From contig NC_085097.1 in the NCBI RefSeq assembly GCF_963422355.1, positions 2,536,001 through 2,600,000 on the forward strand: DNA of 64,000 bases, written 5' to 3'. This document shows positions 10,915 to 22,204 of this stretch, piece by piece. Origin of the DNA: Corticium candelabrum (lineage: Eukaryota; Porifera; Homoscleromorpha; Homosclerophorida; Plakinidae). How positions within the stretch are numbered: the first letter of the stretch is position 1; the number at the start of each line of letters is the position of its first letter. The translations under genes were made by a program, and so were the position numbers. The notes under the pieces were generated by a model. It saw only the letters and a program-made list of their open reading frames with translations. It was not told the origin of the DNA and searched no databases.

Positions 10915-11335
10915 ATGTCGACGTTTGCTTCATCTCAATCTCCTGCTTTCCAAGAAGCAGTTGGTGCCGTTAAGTCAAAACCTTTATCAGTCCGTCAAGC
11001 AGCAAAGATCTATGGCTGTGCTACAACAACACTTTACAGCCACGTCCGTGTTGACAAACACCAGCAAACTGGCAGGCTTACCACGCTTTCAGAGCTAGGA
11101 GAGAGGTAGTGGTTCGTGCATGCATAGCTCCAGGAACATTTGGCTACCCAGCTACACTTGACATGGTTGGGCGTATGCTCAAGCAATATCGAAAAGACGT
11201 TGATTGTCAAATCTCGCTTCCATCAGGCGAGCCATCAAAAAAGTGATGGAGTGATGGAGAGCTTTCGTCAAACGTTGACCAGGAACTAACTGAAAGGAAA
11301 CCACAGCATCTAACTATCCAAAGAGCCAAGTGTTG
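10915..11335 (+). pseudogene. pogo/Jerky-type transposase N-terminus (psq + CENP-B HTH)
   Basis: The frame from 10915 gives M-S-T-F-A-S-S-Q-S and then K-P-L-S-V-R-Q-A-A-K-I-Y-G-C-A-T-T-T-L, a pipsqueak helix-turn-helix with the S-x-R-x-A-A-x-x-x-x-x-x-x-x-T-L pattern of Tigger/Jerky transposases. After a frame change come G-T-F-G-Y-P-A-T-L-D-M-V and E-L-T-E-R-K-P-Q-H-L, which fit the CENP-B HTH domain that follows in that family. The domains bind element ends. The DDE catalytic domain is absent; the copy stops near 11335. The same truncated fragment is at 28670, so it decayed before the duplication. Confidence 0.7.
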
Positions 11336-11339
11336 AACC

Positions 11340-11925
11340 CATTAACTTCCGAACGCAGACATTGACTCAAAACCTCTGTCACGATAGAACTCGTATCAGC
11401 ATGCATATCTTTCCAACACTCACAGTACTTGCCGAAAAGCACTTAGCAGTATACCACCATCTGCTGCTGTGACAAACTGTTTAGTATATCCAAGAATGGA
11501 GAAATCCCGAAAGGGCTCGCATTGTCTGCACTGAAGAACCGTTTGAAAGTGAAGAGGAGATGGGGTGAGGCAAAAAATAAAGCCGCGAAACAATGAAGTT
11601 TTAGTATATACGAGATATAAACAGCTGTGTGTTTCAGCAAAAACCTACACTTACAGAAGCTTTCAGCTAATGATGTGAAAGTGGCAATGACTATAAGTGT
11701 TGTGTAAATACGCTTTGTTTTGGAAAGATTTTCAAATTATTTGACAATACAATATGTTTTTTGCCACAAATCTGTCTGTCTTTCTACAGTTACTCATAGT
11801 AACGAAAGTTAACTTCAGCATCAATAGCATTGCATGCTGCTGACACTACCCTCCGTGTATCAATAGACTAAAACAAGACACAACTTAGCGCAATATGCGT
11901 TGGCATCAAGGTCAAAGTTAGACTC
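11340..11925 (+). pseudogene. LINE-A fragment
   Basis: Copy of the dispersed non-LTR family. The RT active-site region is recognisable (about 11825-11850), but one base has turned the usual Y-A-D-D into A-A-D-T context. Matches 29090-29660. Confidence 0.55.
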
Positions 11926-11929
11926 GTAT

Positions 11930-12935
11930 CCTGACGTAGCGTGACCAGGGCCTCTAACAATTAGATACCGCTCGCTCCATTTGTTCTTTGGCGACGCTTG
12001 TAATCAGAGTCTTATGCAACTTTGAGACTGCATCTATAGCTGGCGCAGCCCGGCCTGTACATAGGAGTATTTACTTCGCAATCCCGCCTATTCCTCGTGC
12101 ATGCATTCCAAGCAAGACAAGTGTTGCTGGCGCTGTTCATACGCAGCGGAGACGTCCCGCATTACGGCGAGCCCCGTACCACTTTTGAAGAATGTCAAAT
12201 GATGCAAATGCCGTTGGGCCAATCCGCCGTACCACTTTGTGAGTGCTCCACCGCCTCTGGCTGTTGTACGGTCACTCACGGCAGCAAGAGTAGTACTGCA
12301 TGAGTAGTCCGCATGAGCGTTGGTGCTGTTTGAGTGCCTAATTGGCGACTTGCATTTACAACATTGAACGTTGTTCTTAAGTTTTAGATGAATAGAAAAC
12401 TACAATGGACAGAAGAAATGGAGCAGGTATAAAGCCTGGTTCACAAAATGTACCGTTTACTTCAGGAGTGAATGAGTACCTCATTTCAAGATGGTTGCAG
12501 GACATGCAAACGAAGGTGTGTTTTTAACCATTTCGTGTACCCGGACTGGACTACAGTACAGTTTGTACCAGACAATCCTAGACCGTGTTTTTATGCTAGA
12601 TTGATTGGGCCAAGTTCATTCAGGGGCGCGCGATTTTCCGCAGATTTCTACTAGCAGTAGCGTGTCCTCAGTGGCATGCCAATCACATTTTGGAGCTTGC
12701 CTTCTACAATAAGATTTTGCCGCCTAACTGAAGGGCAACTATATTGTGAAACAGAGCTATCAATGTGCAATTCAAATCTACCCGAAGGGCACGAACAGTA
12801 GTTAAAGGTAACTTCATTTGACATCTTCAGTAATTTTATAGAATTACATAATTTTATAAGTGAAGCATTTTCTATAATACTGAACAACACAAATGCAGCA
12901 CACATGTACAGCTGACAGAGTGAATTTGGCAGAGT
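11930..12935. other. Unassigned duplicated DNA with a dispersed repeat
   Basis: Matches 29670-30715. The part 12606-12750 also resembles 50148-50380, just before the Harbinger pseudogene, so it may be a Harbinger-related untranslated or MITE-like piece. No confident coding region. Confidence 0.45.
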
Positions 12936-12939
12936 ACTA

Positions 12940-13212
12940 TTCAGCTGATTGCGTAAAAGTTTGGTTCTACTGACGTTACAAAATGTAGACTACCCCTATG
13001 GTAGATCTACACTATACAAAATAGTCAGGAAGATGAGGTTTAGGTACAAAGACTTAACAAGAAGACTGCACTGTATGAGCAATACAAAATCATCGATGCA
13101 CGTCATGAGTACATCAGGAAAATCCTGACTTTCCGTTCTGAGGGCAAGCCAATAGTCTACCTCGACAAGACCTGGCTCAATGCACATCATACTCGTGCGT
13201 ATTGCTCAAACA
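12940..13212 (+). pseudogene. Tc1/mariner-type DDE_3 transposase, central part
   Basis: The frame reads M-R-F-R-Y-K-D, then Y-E-Q-Y-K-I-I-D-A-R-H-E-Y-I-R-K-I-L, then G-K-P-I-V-Y-L-D-K-T-W-L-N-A-H-H-T. In the family (IS630/Tc1/mariner transposases with an 'M-G-F-R-Y-K-K' joint) the last motif is Y-L-D-E-T-W-V-N, carrying the first catalytic Asp. Here the next residue E is K. Transcription of the gene is interrupted immediately after by the mariner insertion at 13217, and the remainder of the catalytic domain resumes at about 14696. Confidence 0.75.
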
Positions 13213-13216
13213 ACTA

Positions 13217-14468
13217 CAGTGTGTTTCAAAAGTAACATACCAGTATATTATTGAAATACATTATGACAATAATTGTATATCTAAAGCGAATAATGCTTAC
13301 ATTTATTGCCCAAAATATATCTTTATAATAACAAAAACAGTTTTCATTTCAAATGTGGTGGATTGTCACTTTATGACGTCATAATAGTACGCCATGGCAA
13401 CATATTCTAAAGAAGTTCAGAATATTTTCAAAGAAAACTTTGGAGAGGAACGACTTCCTGATCGACATTGTGTTGTTGCATTAATGAAGAAATTCGAGCA
13501 AGCTGGAAGCGTGCAGGATCGACCTCGTAGTGGCCGTCCTTCAGTTATAAATAACGAAGCACTACGAGATGTCACGAAGAAACTTGATAGGAGCCCGCAT
13601 AAATCTCTGAGACCGTCTTTCACAGGAAGTTGGTATGTCGTTAACGTCAACCTACAGAGCAGTTAAGAAGCAGAAGTTCTTCCCTTACAAAGTTAGTGCC
13701 GTCCATGAACTCAAGGCACAAGACACCGAAAAGCGAGTAAGCTTCTGTCGTTGATTTCAACAATTCATCGACATGAATGGAGAAAATATCTTGAATGATA
13801 CATTCTTTACTGATGAGGCATGGTTTCATTTATCTGGCTATACCAACAGGCAGAATTCGAGATCATGGGCAACTGAAAATCCCCATGAAATATTCGAGAA
13901 GCCGCTTCATGACCAAAAGATCGGTGTCTCGTGTGCAGTATCCAGGAGCCGTATCATTGGGCCAATCTTCTTCGACAGCACCGTTAACTCTGATCGGTAT
14001 ATTAAGAACATTTTTGTTCCGTTTTCTGAACAACTTACAGCATCAGAAAAGCAAAGAACATGGTTCCAACAAGATGGCGCCAATGCTCATACTGCACGAG
14101 CTACGATGACAGCCGTCCGCAAGGTATTCGGTGAACGCGTCATTTCACGAGATTTATGGCCACCACGCTCACCAGACCTGACGCCACCGGATTTTTACCT
14201 TTGGGGAAAATTGAAAGATCTTGTTTATGCTGACAACCCTCGTTCAATCAATGATCTTAAACATAATATCAGACAAATCATTGCCGATATCAGATGTGAG
14301 GAACTGCACCGAGTCTTCAGCAGCCTGCGTCGGAGAGTCGAACTCTGTCTCCAAGTGGATGGCTCACATTTCCAGCAACTGTTATGATTAGTTAATGTAG
14401 CAAATATTTCTAATTACAAATATTTTTAATTATAAATACTTTCGGTATGTTACTTTTAAAACACCCTG
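13217..14468 (+). mobile_element. mariner-like transposon, copy 1
   Basis: Terminal inverted repeats: CAGTGTGTTTCAAAAGTAAC at the left, and the reverse complement CAGGGTGTTTTAAAAGTAAC at the right. Both ends are bordered by TA (13215-13216 and 14469-14470), the target duplication of Tc1/mariner elements. Length 1,252 bp; the sister copy at 30961 is 1,391 bp because about 139 bp covering the 5' leader and transposase start are deleted here. Confidence 0.9.
13394..14387 (+). pseudogene. mariner-like transposase, N-terminally deleted
   Basis: Same protein as 31223-32182. The 5' end, including the usual start M-P-L-S-L-E-E-R, is deleted. There is an extra C near 13613 that shifts the frame and a TGA near 13754 where the sister has TGG. 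The C-terminal half is clean (13773-14387), with F-T-D-E-A-W-F-H, F-Q-Q-D-G-A and P-P-R-S-P-D-L-T-P-P-D-F-Y-L-W. It retains the full C-terminus that copy 2 has lost by a frameshift. Not functional. Confidence 0.85.
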
Positions 14469-14574
14469 TAAAATAGAGAGTAGAGATCATCAGCGGACTC
14501 ATGTAACGTAAGTGAAGATAAGAAGACATATATTAGAGACTGTGCAGATCTATTAACCGACAAGAAGACTTATG

Positions 14575-14692
14575 AGTATTTGTAGTCCTGTTGGTGTTGT
14601 TTGTTGGTCGCTGCATTTTGTCAAGAATTCAATGTGGTGGTTCGTTTTTGTTAGAATAATTTTCTTTTGGTGTAATTTGCGTTGTGTGGTGT
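14575..14692 (-). pseudogene. Inverted fragment of the Asn-rich (Penelope-like) ORF
   Basis: On the minus strand the sequence encodes L-T-K-T-N-H-H-I-E-F-L-T-K-C-S and then Q-Q-T-T-P-T-G-L-Q-I, nearly the same as 7640-7730 on the plus strand. It lies between the mariner and the resumed DDE_3 gene and so is a separate inserted scrap. It is also present in the duplicate (35125-35243). Confidence 0.7.
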
Positions 14693-14695
14693 TAG

Positions 14696-15420
14696 TCTAT
14701 TATGGCAATGAAGGCCTACGTGTGCCTTCCGGAAAATGTGGTAGATCTATCATACTTCACGCAGGATGGAAATAGGAATGGATTGCAAATGCAGAGTTGG
14801 TCTTTAGAGACAAAACTAGAACAGGAGACTACCACCAAGAGAAGAATACAAACCACTTCATGGAGTGGTATGAGAGGAAGCTCATCGCCAACTGTCCTCC
14901 ACGCTCTGTCATCGTCCTTGACAATGCCGAATACCACAACTGTGGTAGAAAAATCCGTACAATGATGGACTATTTAGAGAATCGCAACATCTAATACGAC
15001 AAAACGCTCAAAGCAGAAATCTTAATTCATGCTTATCTAAGCACGTAACCCACAGAGCACGGACATGACAGACGTTCTCGCGTCCGAGAAGGGCCACCAA
15101 GTTCTTCGACTTTCAGTTGGCCATTGCAAACTAAATCCCATCGAAAACGTATGAGCACAACTTAAGCCTATGCTGCAGCGCACAATGGCAGCAACTGAGA
15201 GATTGGCCAAGGAAGGAATCCAAAACGTGACGGCTGAGAAATGGAAGAAGTGCGTTGACTATGTAATTAGCAACGTAGAGTACCATTATACAACCTGTGA
15301 TATCATTGTATAGAACAAGCGGAAGAGAGTCTAGTGATAGAAGTAAGGAACGATGACTCCTCCAGCTCTGAAAGCAAGGAGATCTTTGTTTCTGACTCTG
15401 AAGACGTCACTGACAACTTC
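14696..15420 (+). pseudogene. Tc1/mariner-type DDE_3 transposase, C-terminal part
   Basis: Frames give G-L-R-V-P-S-G-K-C-G-R-S-I-I-L-H-A-G, then V-F-R-D-K-T-R-T-G-D-Y-H-Q-E-K-N, F-M-E-W-Y-E-R-K-L, S-V-I-V-L-D-N-A-E-Y-H-N (second catalytic Asp in L-D-N-A), and after a stop near 14993 the pattern of the third catalytic region (H-C-K-L-N-P-I-E-N). An acidic tail (E-V-R-N-D-D-S-S-S-S-E-S-K-E) ends it. This is the remainder of the gene whose first half is at 12940. Three frames and several stops show decay. The same fragment recurs at 38536. Confidence 0.8.
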
Positions 15421-15705
15421 TTGGCTGTCTCACGCTTCCCTAGAAATGCAATTCAGATAATGAAGTTTCCCATTTAGCTAGAATTGGATGGGTCATGTCA
15501 GAATGGGGTGGAGTCTACGTATGTAATCCTCCGAAAGCTGCTCGTTCTAACGTATCTGAGTGTCATTCTTATTGTTTGAGAATACACCAATGTCTCCGCC
15601 TCCAAACGTCCGTTCGAGAGGTACCAGTTCAACGTTAAGTGCCAGAGCCTCAAGATCTGGGAATTCTCTAATACAGCCTCTATCGTTGGAATGGACTTAA
15701 GTTAA
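15421..15705. other. Spacer to piggyBac
   Basis: No coding pattern. It ends in the TTAA target of the piggyBac element and is duplicated at 39260-39533. Confidence 0.5.
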
Positions 15706-17115
15706 CCCTCCCGCGGTGGACCACAACTCCAGTTGTATGACGCCCACCACGTGAAGACTACCGTGAGCATCTGCGCACGACTAACGAAGAAAGGCCAAAA
15801 CAGGTCCTTATACACCCCAACCGTTAGGAAAGATGTGGCCTGATCCCTTTGTTCTAATGGTCCAATCAGAGACGCGTTGTTGCTATGCAGAATAGACCAG
15901 TCGAAAACCGGTATGACTAGTCGCCATTTTGTCTCGAGCATGTCTCCTAGAAGGTCTTGCCGCGATAACACTGACGCGAGGCTCCTGGAACTGACTTGGT
16001 CAGTGCAGGCGACATCTGATGATGATGTCCCAAGGCCATCTACCGCCGTCCGAGGTGAAACATTCAAATGCGACAGGTTTTTGCGTGCGAACAAACAGTG
16101 TTGTGTTAAAGGTTCTTCGACCCGTCGCCGTCGGCCTAGGAACGACGACGAAGAGTTTTTGGTGGACGAGAGGGATGACACCGAGATGGATGATACCGAG
16201 ATGGATACTATCGAGGGAGACGAGGAGTCAGAGGAAACCACCACCCGTTCAACTTCCGGTGTCGCTGCTGCTACCGGAAGTCGCGGAAGACGGAGGAGTC
16301 GCACGTCTGGTGCCGGTAGCGGCAAAGGACAACGCGCGGAGCAGCGACGTCAACTAGACGCACAGTCAGCGAGAGCTGTGGAACTTGATGCCGAGAACGG
16401 TTGGCGTACCATCCACCAGCCAACGTGCGTCTGGGAGTTCGAGATCAGCAGTCTGGACCCACAAAACAGTTCAGGAGCGATAAAGGGGCTTTGCCGTAAG
16501 GTTTCATGCGGTGATGGAATTCTAATTATGTGACTGGAATGTTGATAATTTTTTTAGTTTTTTTCATTGTTTTTCACGGAGGGTGTGTGGGAGCTGTTGG
16601 TTAGAAGCACTAATTTGTATGCGCTAAACTATCTGGATGAACCAACTGAGGAAGACCTTGCCCGACCATGGACAGACGTCACCGTCCCTGAGCTGAAGGC
16701 CTTTTTTGGTTGCCTTATATACACATGGGCATACAGGATCTACCTCGTCTTGAAATGTACTGGTCCAAGAAAGATTTTTATTTACAATCTAACTTGGCAA
16801 GTGTCTTCACTGTGGTCAGGTAGGTCAAGTGTTCACATTTCTTGATTTCAAAAGATATTTACAGAGTGTTATTACCCAGATTCGAGCAAATCTTACGATT
16901 TCTGCACGTTTCTGACCCCTACACTGAGATTCAACCCGGTCAGGAAAGGTACGACAAGTTTGGCAAGGTTATACCTCTTATTGATGCCTTGAAGAAATCG
17001 TTTCAGGCAAAGTATTCCTTGCCCCGGGACATTGCCGTTGACGAGGCGATGATTCCCTTCAAGGGTCGAATCTCGTTCCGTCAGGTTTGCATAGAAAGTA
17101 AAATTTTGTGTGAAC
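15706..17115 (+). mobile_element. piggyBac-type transposon, copy 1 (5' half)
   Basis: Begins CCCTCCCGCGG directly after TTAA (15702-15705), as piggyBac elements do. The 3' half is replaced by hAT-A at 17116, so no right TIR is available. Confidence 0.8.
15877..17084 (+). pseudogene. piggyBac transposase, 5' half (three exons visible)
   Basis: Exon 1 (15877-16500) encodes an Arg/acidic N-terminus. Exon 2 (16558-16819) has F-F-T-E-G-V-W-E-L-L-V and T-V-P-E-L-K-A-F-F-G-C-L-I-Y. Exon 3 (16865-17084) has L-P-R-F-E-Q-I-L-R-F-L-H, Y-D-K-F-G-K-V-I-P-L-I-D-A-L, and D-I-A-V-D-E-A-M-I-P-F-K-G with the first catalytic Asp. Introns: 16501-16557 (57 bp, ends TTTTTTTAG) and 16820-16864 (45 bp, GTAGGT...TTACAG); splicing joins V-V-R to V-L-L-P in frame. 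Frameshifts occur in exon 2 (the printed frame reads Y-T-W-A-Y-R-I-Y, where the family has Y-M-G-I-x-x-L). Catalytic Asp 2 and 3 lie only in copy 2. Confidence 0.8.
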
Positions 17116-19822
17116 ATAAGCGTAGGAACCGTGGGGGCACTGGGAGCACGTGCCCCACAACCGAGCCAGGCTGTCACGCCGACGTGTCGTGTGCGCATGT
17201 GCACGTTACACGTGAAGGTATGTCTGACAACGGCATTGGACCTGGACGCGAGATCGAGGAGCGCACACCGCCTCCACCACCTAAAAGACGGAATCAGAGT
17301 ATTCTGAACTTCTTTCCTGCCTCGTCCAACTCCGATACAGCGGTGAGTAGAAGCTCATCAGGTAGCGCAGTTGATGCTGGAGCTAGCGTCTTCTCTGACC
17401 TTGATCAGGGATTTACATCAAGTACATTTTTCTGAACCTTTCTCGTGTTATCTAAGACGTTTACCCTTTATAATTGTCGATAGGTACTGCCTGCTCTTCT
17501 GCGTGTTGTCAAGAGACTATGTCACCGTTCCAACCCAAAGACCCAGCTGTTATAAACAACACCAAAAGGAAGCAAGGCAAGAAATACAGAGCATTTTCTC
17601 CCACTTGGTATACGAGCTATCCTTGGCTGACTTTGTGCACAACCAGGAGCAAAGTCTACTGCACATATTGCAGATATTGTAGTAGGAAAGGGTTGCTAGG
17701 TCTGGCCACTAAAGGAGAAGATAACTTTATTGACACAGGGTTTGACAATTGGAAAAAGGCTCATGAAAGATTCTCTGTACATGCTCAATCTGGTCATCAT
17801 AAAGAAGCTGTTTTTAAAGCTGAGCAACTAAAGCATGACAGTGTGGATGCACTCTTGTGCAGACAAGCTATGGTTGATCAAAAACTTCACCGGCAAATGC
17901 TGCTGACTCAGTTATCAACATTGAGGTACTTGCTTCGACAAGGAATGGCTGTTAGGGGTCACCATGAGGAAGAAGGTAACTTGGCTCAGCTTTTGCTCCT
18001 GAGAAGTAATGAGATCCCTCAACTAAAGGTTTGGCTCAAGAAGAAGAAGTAGTGTTCCCCTGAAATTCAAAACGAACGGATTTCTCTTATGGGATTGTGT
18101 GTTTTGAGAGGTCTTTTGTCTGAAATTAGAAATGCACGGTACTATTCCATTATTGCTGACGAGGCAACAGATGTTGGTCACAAGGAACAACTTGTGGTTT
18201 GTATCAGGTGGGTGGATGATAATTTTGATATCCACGAGGACACAATTCAGCTTATCAATGTTCCAAAAACTGACGCACAGACTTTGACTACTTGTATCAA
18301 GGATTGTTTGTTGAGATGCTGTCTGCCCATGTCTCAATGCCGCAGTCAGGCATACGATGGTGCAGGTAATATGAGTGGATATTTAAATGGTGTGGCGGCT
18401 AAAATTCAAAATGATGTACCATCAGCACTCTACGTGCACTGTCTGGCCCATTGCACTAATTTATGTTTACAAACAATAGGTCGTCAGTGTCAACCTGTAA
18501 GAGATGCATTGGATCTGGCCAGGAGTGTTGCTGATCTTATTAGATACTCCCCCAAAAGATCGTCACTATTTCAAGCTCTGCAGGCTCAACTACCTCCAGG
18601 CTCTGACCGTTCACCTTCGTTAAAACCTTTGTGTCCTACAAGGTGGACTGTGCGCACCTCAGCACTGCATTCGATTTTGAACAATTATTGTGTGCTGTGT
18701 GAAACATTACAGAAGGTTAATGCTGAATGCCACGATGAGTATGGGCGTACTGCTGGTGGGTACCTTGCTCAAATGGAAGAGTTTAGTACGTATCTCGGTC
18801 TCAAAATGTCTCATTTAATCTTTGGTGCTGGTGAGCAGCTATCCATATCATTGCAGGGGAAAGACACAACTTTGCAGGAGGCTACGACAGCGGCAGATTT
18901 AGCAGTATGTCATCTTGAACGGCTGAGGACTGATGAGAAGTTTCATTCGTTTTATGAGGATGTAGTCAAATGCTCAAAGAATCTCACAGCACCACCTTGC
19001 CTCCCAAGATACAGGCGTCCACAACAAAGACTGGATGAGGCAGGTTTAACTAGCCATGAATGTTCTTCCCCTGAATGTTATTTCAAGCAGCAGTATTTTG
19101 AAGTGTTAGATTTGCTGGTTAATGAACTCAAACGACGGTTCCAGCAGAAGAGAGGTATGCCTGTGGCAGCTACTATTGAGAAGCTACTATTAGATGCAGT
19201 AAATGGTACGTACACCATGGATGGTACTGCTTTACCAGAAGAACTACAACTCTACAAAGATGACCTTGATTTATCTCGACTGAAATACCAGCTATCAATG
19301 CTTCCAGATGTTGTCCAAGTCAGAAATCGAAAGCTTGAAAACAATCCACCAATTACAGAAGTGACAAATGTAAGAACAATATGTTCTATCATGGCTGATA
19401 TTTCTCTCTGTAAGGAGATGCTTTCAGAAGTTGTTCACTTGATTAAACTTTTCTACATTATTCCTGTCACCACCTCTACTGCTGAGAGAACATTTTCAGC
19501 ACTTAGGAGATTGAAGACATATCTGAGAACCACAATGAGTCAGGAAAGACTAAATCATGCAATGTCTCTCTATGTGCACAAGGACAGAACGGATAACATA
19601 GATCTAGATCAAATTGCAAATTCCTTTATAACTGTTAATGAGAGGAGAAGAAACTTTTTTGGTCATGTTTAGTTATTTGTCAACATTATGACTCTTGATA
19701 TCTGTCAACACTATGACTCTTGATATCTGTATGAGTGCCCATGCGCCGCTGATATACAAAGTGCACGGATTCAATAATTGTGCCCCCCCCCCCCCAATAG
19801 TAATCACTTTCCTACGCCTATG
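17116..19822 (+). mobile_element. hAT-A transposon (ZMYM/DUF4371 type), copy 1
   Basis: Ends: CATAAGCGTAGGAA at the left, and CATAGGCGTAGGAA when the right end is reverse-complemented. Near both ends are G/C-rich palindromes and a C-run (19785-19796). About 98-99% identical by eye to 47243-49935. No clean target duplication is visible here; the right flank does not return to piggyBac sequence, so a rearrangement or deletion is likely. Confidence 0.8.
17220..19672 (+). pseudogene. hAT-A transposase, one amber stop
   Basis: Exon 1 (17220-17361) starts M-S-D-N-G-I-G-P-G-R-E and contains K-R-R-N-Q-S-I-L-N-F-F. An intron 17362-17483 (GTAGCG...GATAG) joins S-S-S to G-T-A-C-S in phase. Exon 2 (17484-19672) encodes a TTF-type zinc-finger region (Y-C-T-Y-C-R-Y-C), DUF4371 (I-I-A-D-E-A-T-D-V-G-H-K-E-Q-L, H-C-L-A-H-C-T-N-L-C), and the C-terminal hAT dimerisation domain (T-S-T-A-E-R-T-F-S-A-L-R-R-L). 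The spliced frame is 776 codons with a single TAG at 18050-18052, in the place of a residue just before S-P-E-I-Q-N-E. The identical TAG is in copy 2. The protein would cut and paste the element via an RNase-H-like DDE core. Confidence 0.85.
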
Positions 19823-20514
19823 CTCGGTGCAAACTCGTACACGAAGTTCGAAAAGCTTTATCCGAGGATGGCCTGGATTCCTCGAGCTTCAACGATCACA
19901 GCTACAGAATTGCAAAATTCTTCTCTATGGGCTGGAATTCGGGTCTTTCGACCGTATTATCTTTCAGCACAGATCTTTGGACGCACGAGCAAACTCGGGT
20001 TCTGAACTTCGCGCTTCGGCCAGAACATGGGAAATCAATGTCGCTGGTTGGACAATCTACAGAGAAAGTAGAAGTCAAACGATGTTTAAACGGAGTTGAC
20101 TCCACCCCGGAGTCTGGCATGCACGCGCATACAAATGGCGTAGTAATACCACGTAATCAGGCGATCGACAGCAGTTCGAGCCTCGTCAGTGCGGAGAACA
20201 GTTCATCCCATCGCAGCCCTCCCAGGAGTTGTATTCTGCTCTATTCTCCGTTGTCTTGGCAACACGAAAAAACAGAGCTTCGGAATCCGGGTCTTTTGAC
20301 CGTATTTCCTTCAGCGGGAATTTATGGGCGTATGCGCAAACACGGGTTCTGACCTTCGCGCTTCGGCAAGACCATCCCAATGGCAGGTCGGTGGGAATCA
20401 ATGTGGCTAGTTGGACAATCTACAGCGAAGATAAAGCCGTGGTACTTCTGACGGCAGACATTGGCTCAAACACATTCACGGTGGATCTCGCATCAGCAGA
20501 TTTCCAACAATGTC
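19823..20514. repeat. Diverged direct repeat, unknown
   Basis: Two related ~150 bp segments lie at about 19918-20075 and 20278-20430. Both contain GGGTCTTT(C/T)GACCGTAT, ACTTCGCGCTTCGGC-like and TTGGACAATCTACAG(A/C)G strings in the same order. No coding pattern, TIR or related protein recognised. Confidence 0.55.
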
Positions 20515-21440
20515 AGTACTTGCCAAAAGTATTCAGCAATTTGTACGTCTCCTCCTGTGACATACTGCTTAGTATATCTGGGAATGTACTAACCCCTAAA
20601 AAGTCATTTTCAGTTTGCAAGTGAAGAGGAGTCACAGTGAGGTAAAAATGCAACCGCGAGACAATGAAGTTTTCAGTATATACGTGCACGATACAAACAG
20701 CTGGGAGTTTCAGCAAACACCTACACTTATAGAAAACTTTCAGCTAATGATGTGAAGGTGGCAATCACTATAAGTGTTGTGTAAAATTTGTTTTAAAAGA
20801 TATTCAACATATACGACAAGATACTGTGTGTTCCTTGCCACCAATCTGTCTGTTTTCTACACTTACTCATAGTAACAAAAGTTAACTTCAGCAATAATTG
20901 TATTGTACGCTAATAACACTACCTTCCATGTGTCTTCGACGAACATGCGACTACACCCTTACACAACTTTGCAAAATATGTGTTGGCATCAAGGTCCCAA
21001 GTTGAAACTAAACAAAACAAAACGTGTTAGACTTAGTTTGTGGTCTAATCGGACAGAATGTCCGCTAAGAATCACCTGGTCATACGAAAGCGCAACGATA
21101 TTGAGCATTAACTTTATTGAGAATAACACATGGTATCAACAAACAGTCAACAATAACTGAGGCGCACTAATGAGGCAATCTACTAAGTGGCTAAAGCAAA
21201 TCATTTATGATAGTACGAACTACCTTGTTTACAAAGCTGTTCCGCTTGTTAACATAAAAAGTTGAGGTATGGCCAACTATTCGACAGATTACAAAAGGCG
21301 AAAACCGTTTACTATATGACAAAAACTGTTTAAATTTTGGCGCCGATTTTCTTCATTCGGCGAGAAAAGAGGTTATCAGGTGAAGTTGTTGCGTGCTCTT
21401 AGCGCCCCACATCGGAACACATGCGAGATAATAACGTTGA
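20515..21440 (+). pseudogene. LINE-A fragment
   Basis: Dispersed non-LTR family. The active-site region translates as I-V-L-Y-A-N-N-T-T-F (about 20903-20930), a decayed Y-A-D-D-T-T, followed by K-L-K-L-N-K-T-K and P-L-R-I-T-W. Multiple stops. Confidence 0.6.
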
Positions 21441-22204
21441 AATCTGCGATTGAAGATATGCTGGAAGAATCCATGCTATTAAGACTGAGTTTGGTGGAGG
21501 CGGAAATGAACGCGTCCATATGTAGGCGCTAGCACGCAACCTGTTAGATGATGTACTTAGTAAGTCGGTATAGACGATTTCTAGCGCCTATGGAAGTAAA
21601 AAAGCGTCCAATCGACAGCGGTATATTGAAGGTCATGCAAAGAATGGCGAATCTATATCACAGAATGAGATACGTGTAGTAGAAGAGCCTAGAATTCTCC
21701 TGTTGCAGGTCACTACTTTTTGAAGTATCTTTCGCAAGATAAAAAATGTGACTGGACGAGAATTATAAAGTTATCATAGCCAAATGTAGGGATCAGGGTA
21801 GAAAACCAAACGATTAACACATTCATGGTCACACGGGCACAGGAGAACTAAATAAACAAGATGTACTACTTATTGTCGACTAGAATCTAGCGTACGTACT
21901 TTCTTCTTTACTTTATTTAATTAAAGATACCTGTGGTATGTACAAATATCAGTATAGGACTTCTCGACTATCCGGAGCTTCATCCCGAGGTCCAATTTGT
22001 CCTAATCCAGCCTGCAACAATCCCGAGTCGTGCTCTCAAGTAGATCCCGAAATCGATCCGATGCTAAAATCCCTGCAATTCCCCGAGCCCATCCCGACAG
22101 AAATTTCTCGGGCCGATGTCGGATTTGCGTCGGATCCGCGCTCACTATGCGCGGGATCACGGGCGGTACAGTAATGAAATCCGAACCGAATCTCAGGTAA
22201 ACCA
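21441..22204. other. Unassigned middle of block B
   Basis: Shared with 25500-26310. An open minus-strand frame occurs (22036-22308 and 26137-26346), but I recognise no family and consider it chance or repeat derived. Confidence 0.4.

Larger units (their letters stand above)
9813..17115 (+). repeat. Segmental duplication, copy 1
   Basis: From AATCCAAA at 9813 the sequence matches 27552 onward with a few per cent difference, in the same orientation, through to piggyBac sequence at about 17115/40920. Copy 2 is longer because of two insertions (about 32370-35040 and 35257-38533). Copy 1 ends where hAT-A begins. Confidence 0.85.

Noticed and set aside
15702..16325. Minus-strand 207-residue ORF
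   Set aside because: Complement of the Arg/Ser-rich piggyBac first exon. Such composition leaves the antisense frame open by chance.
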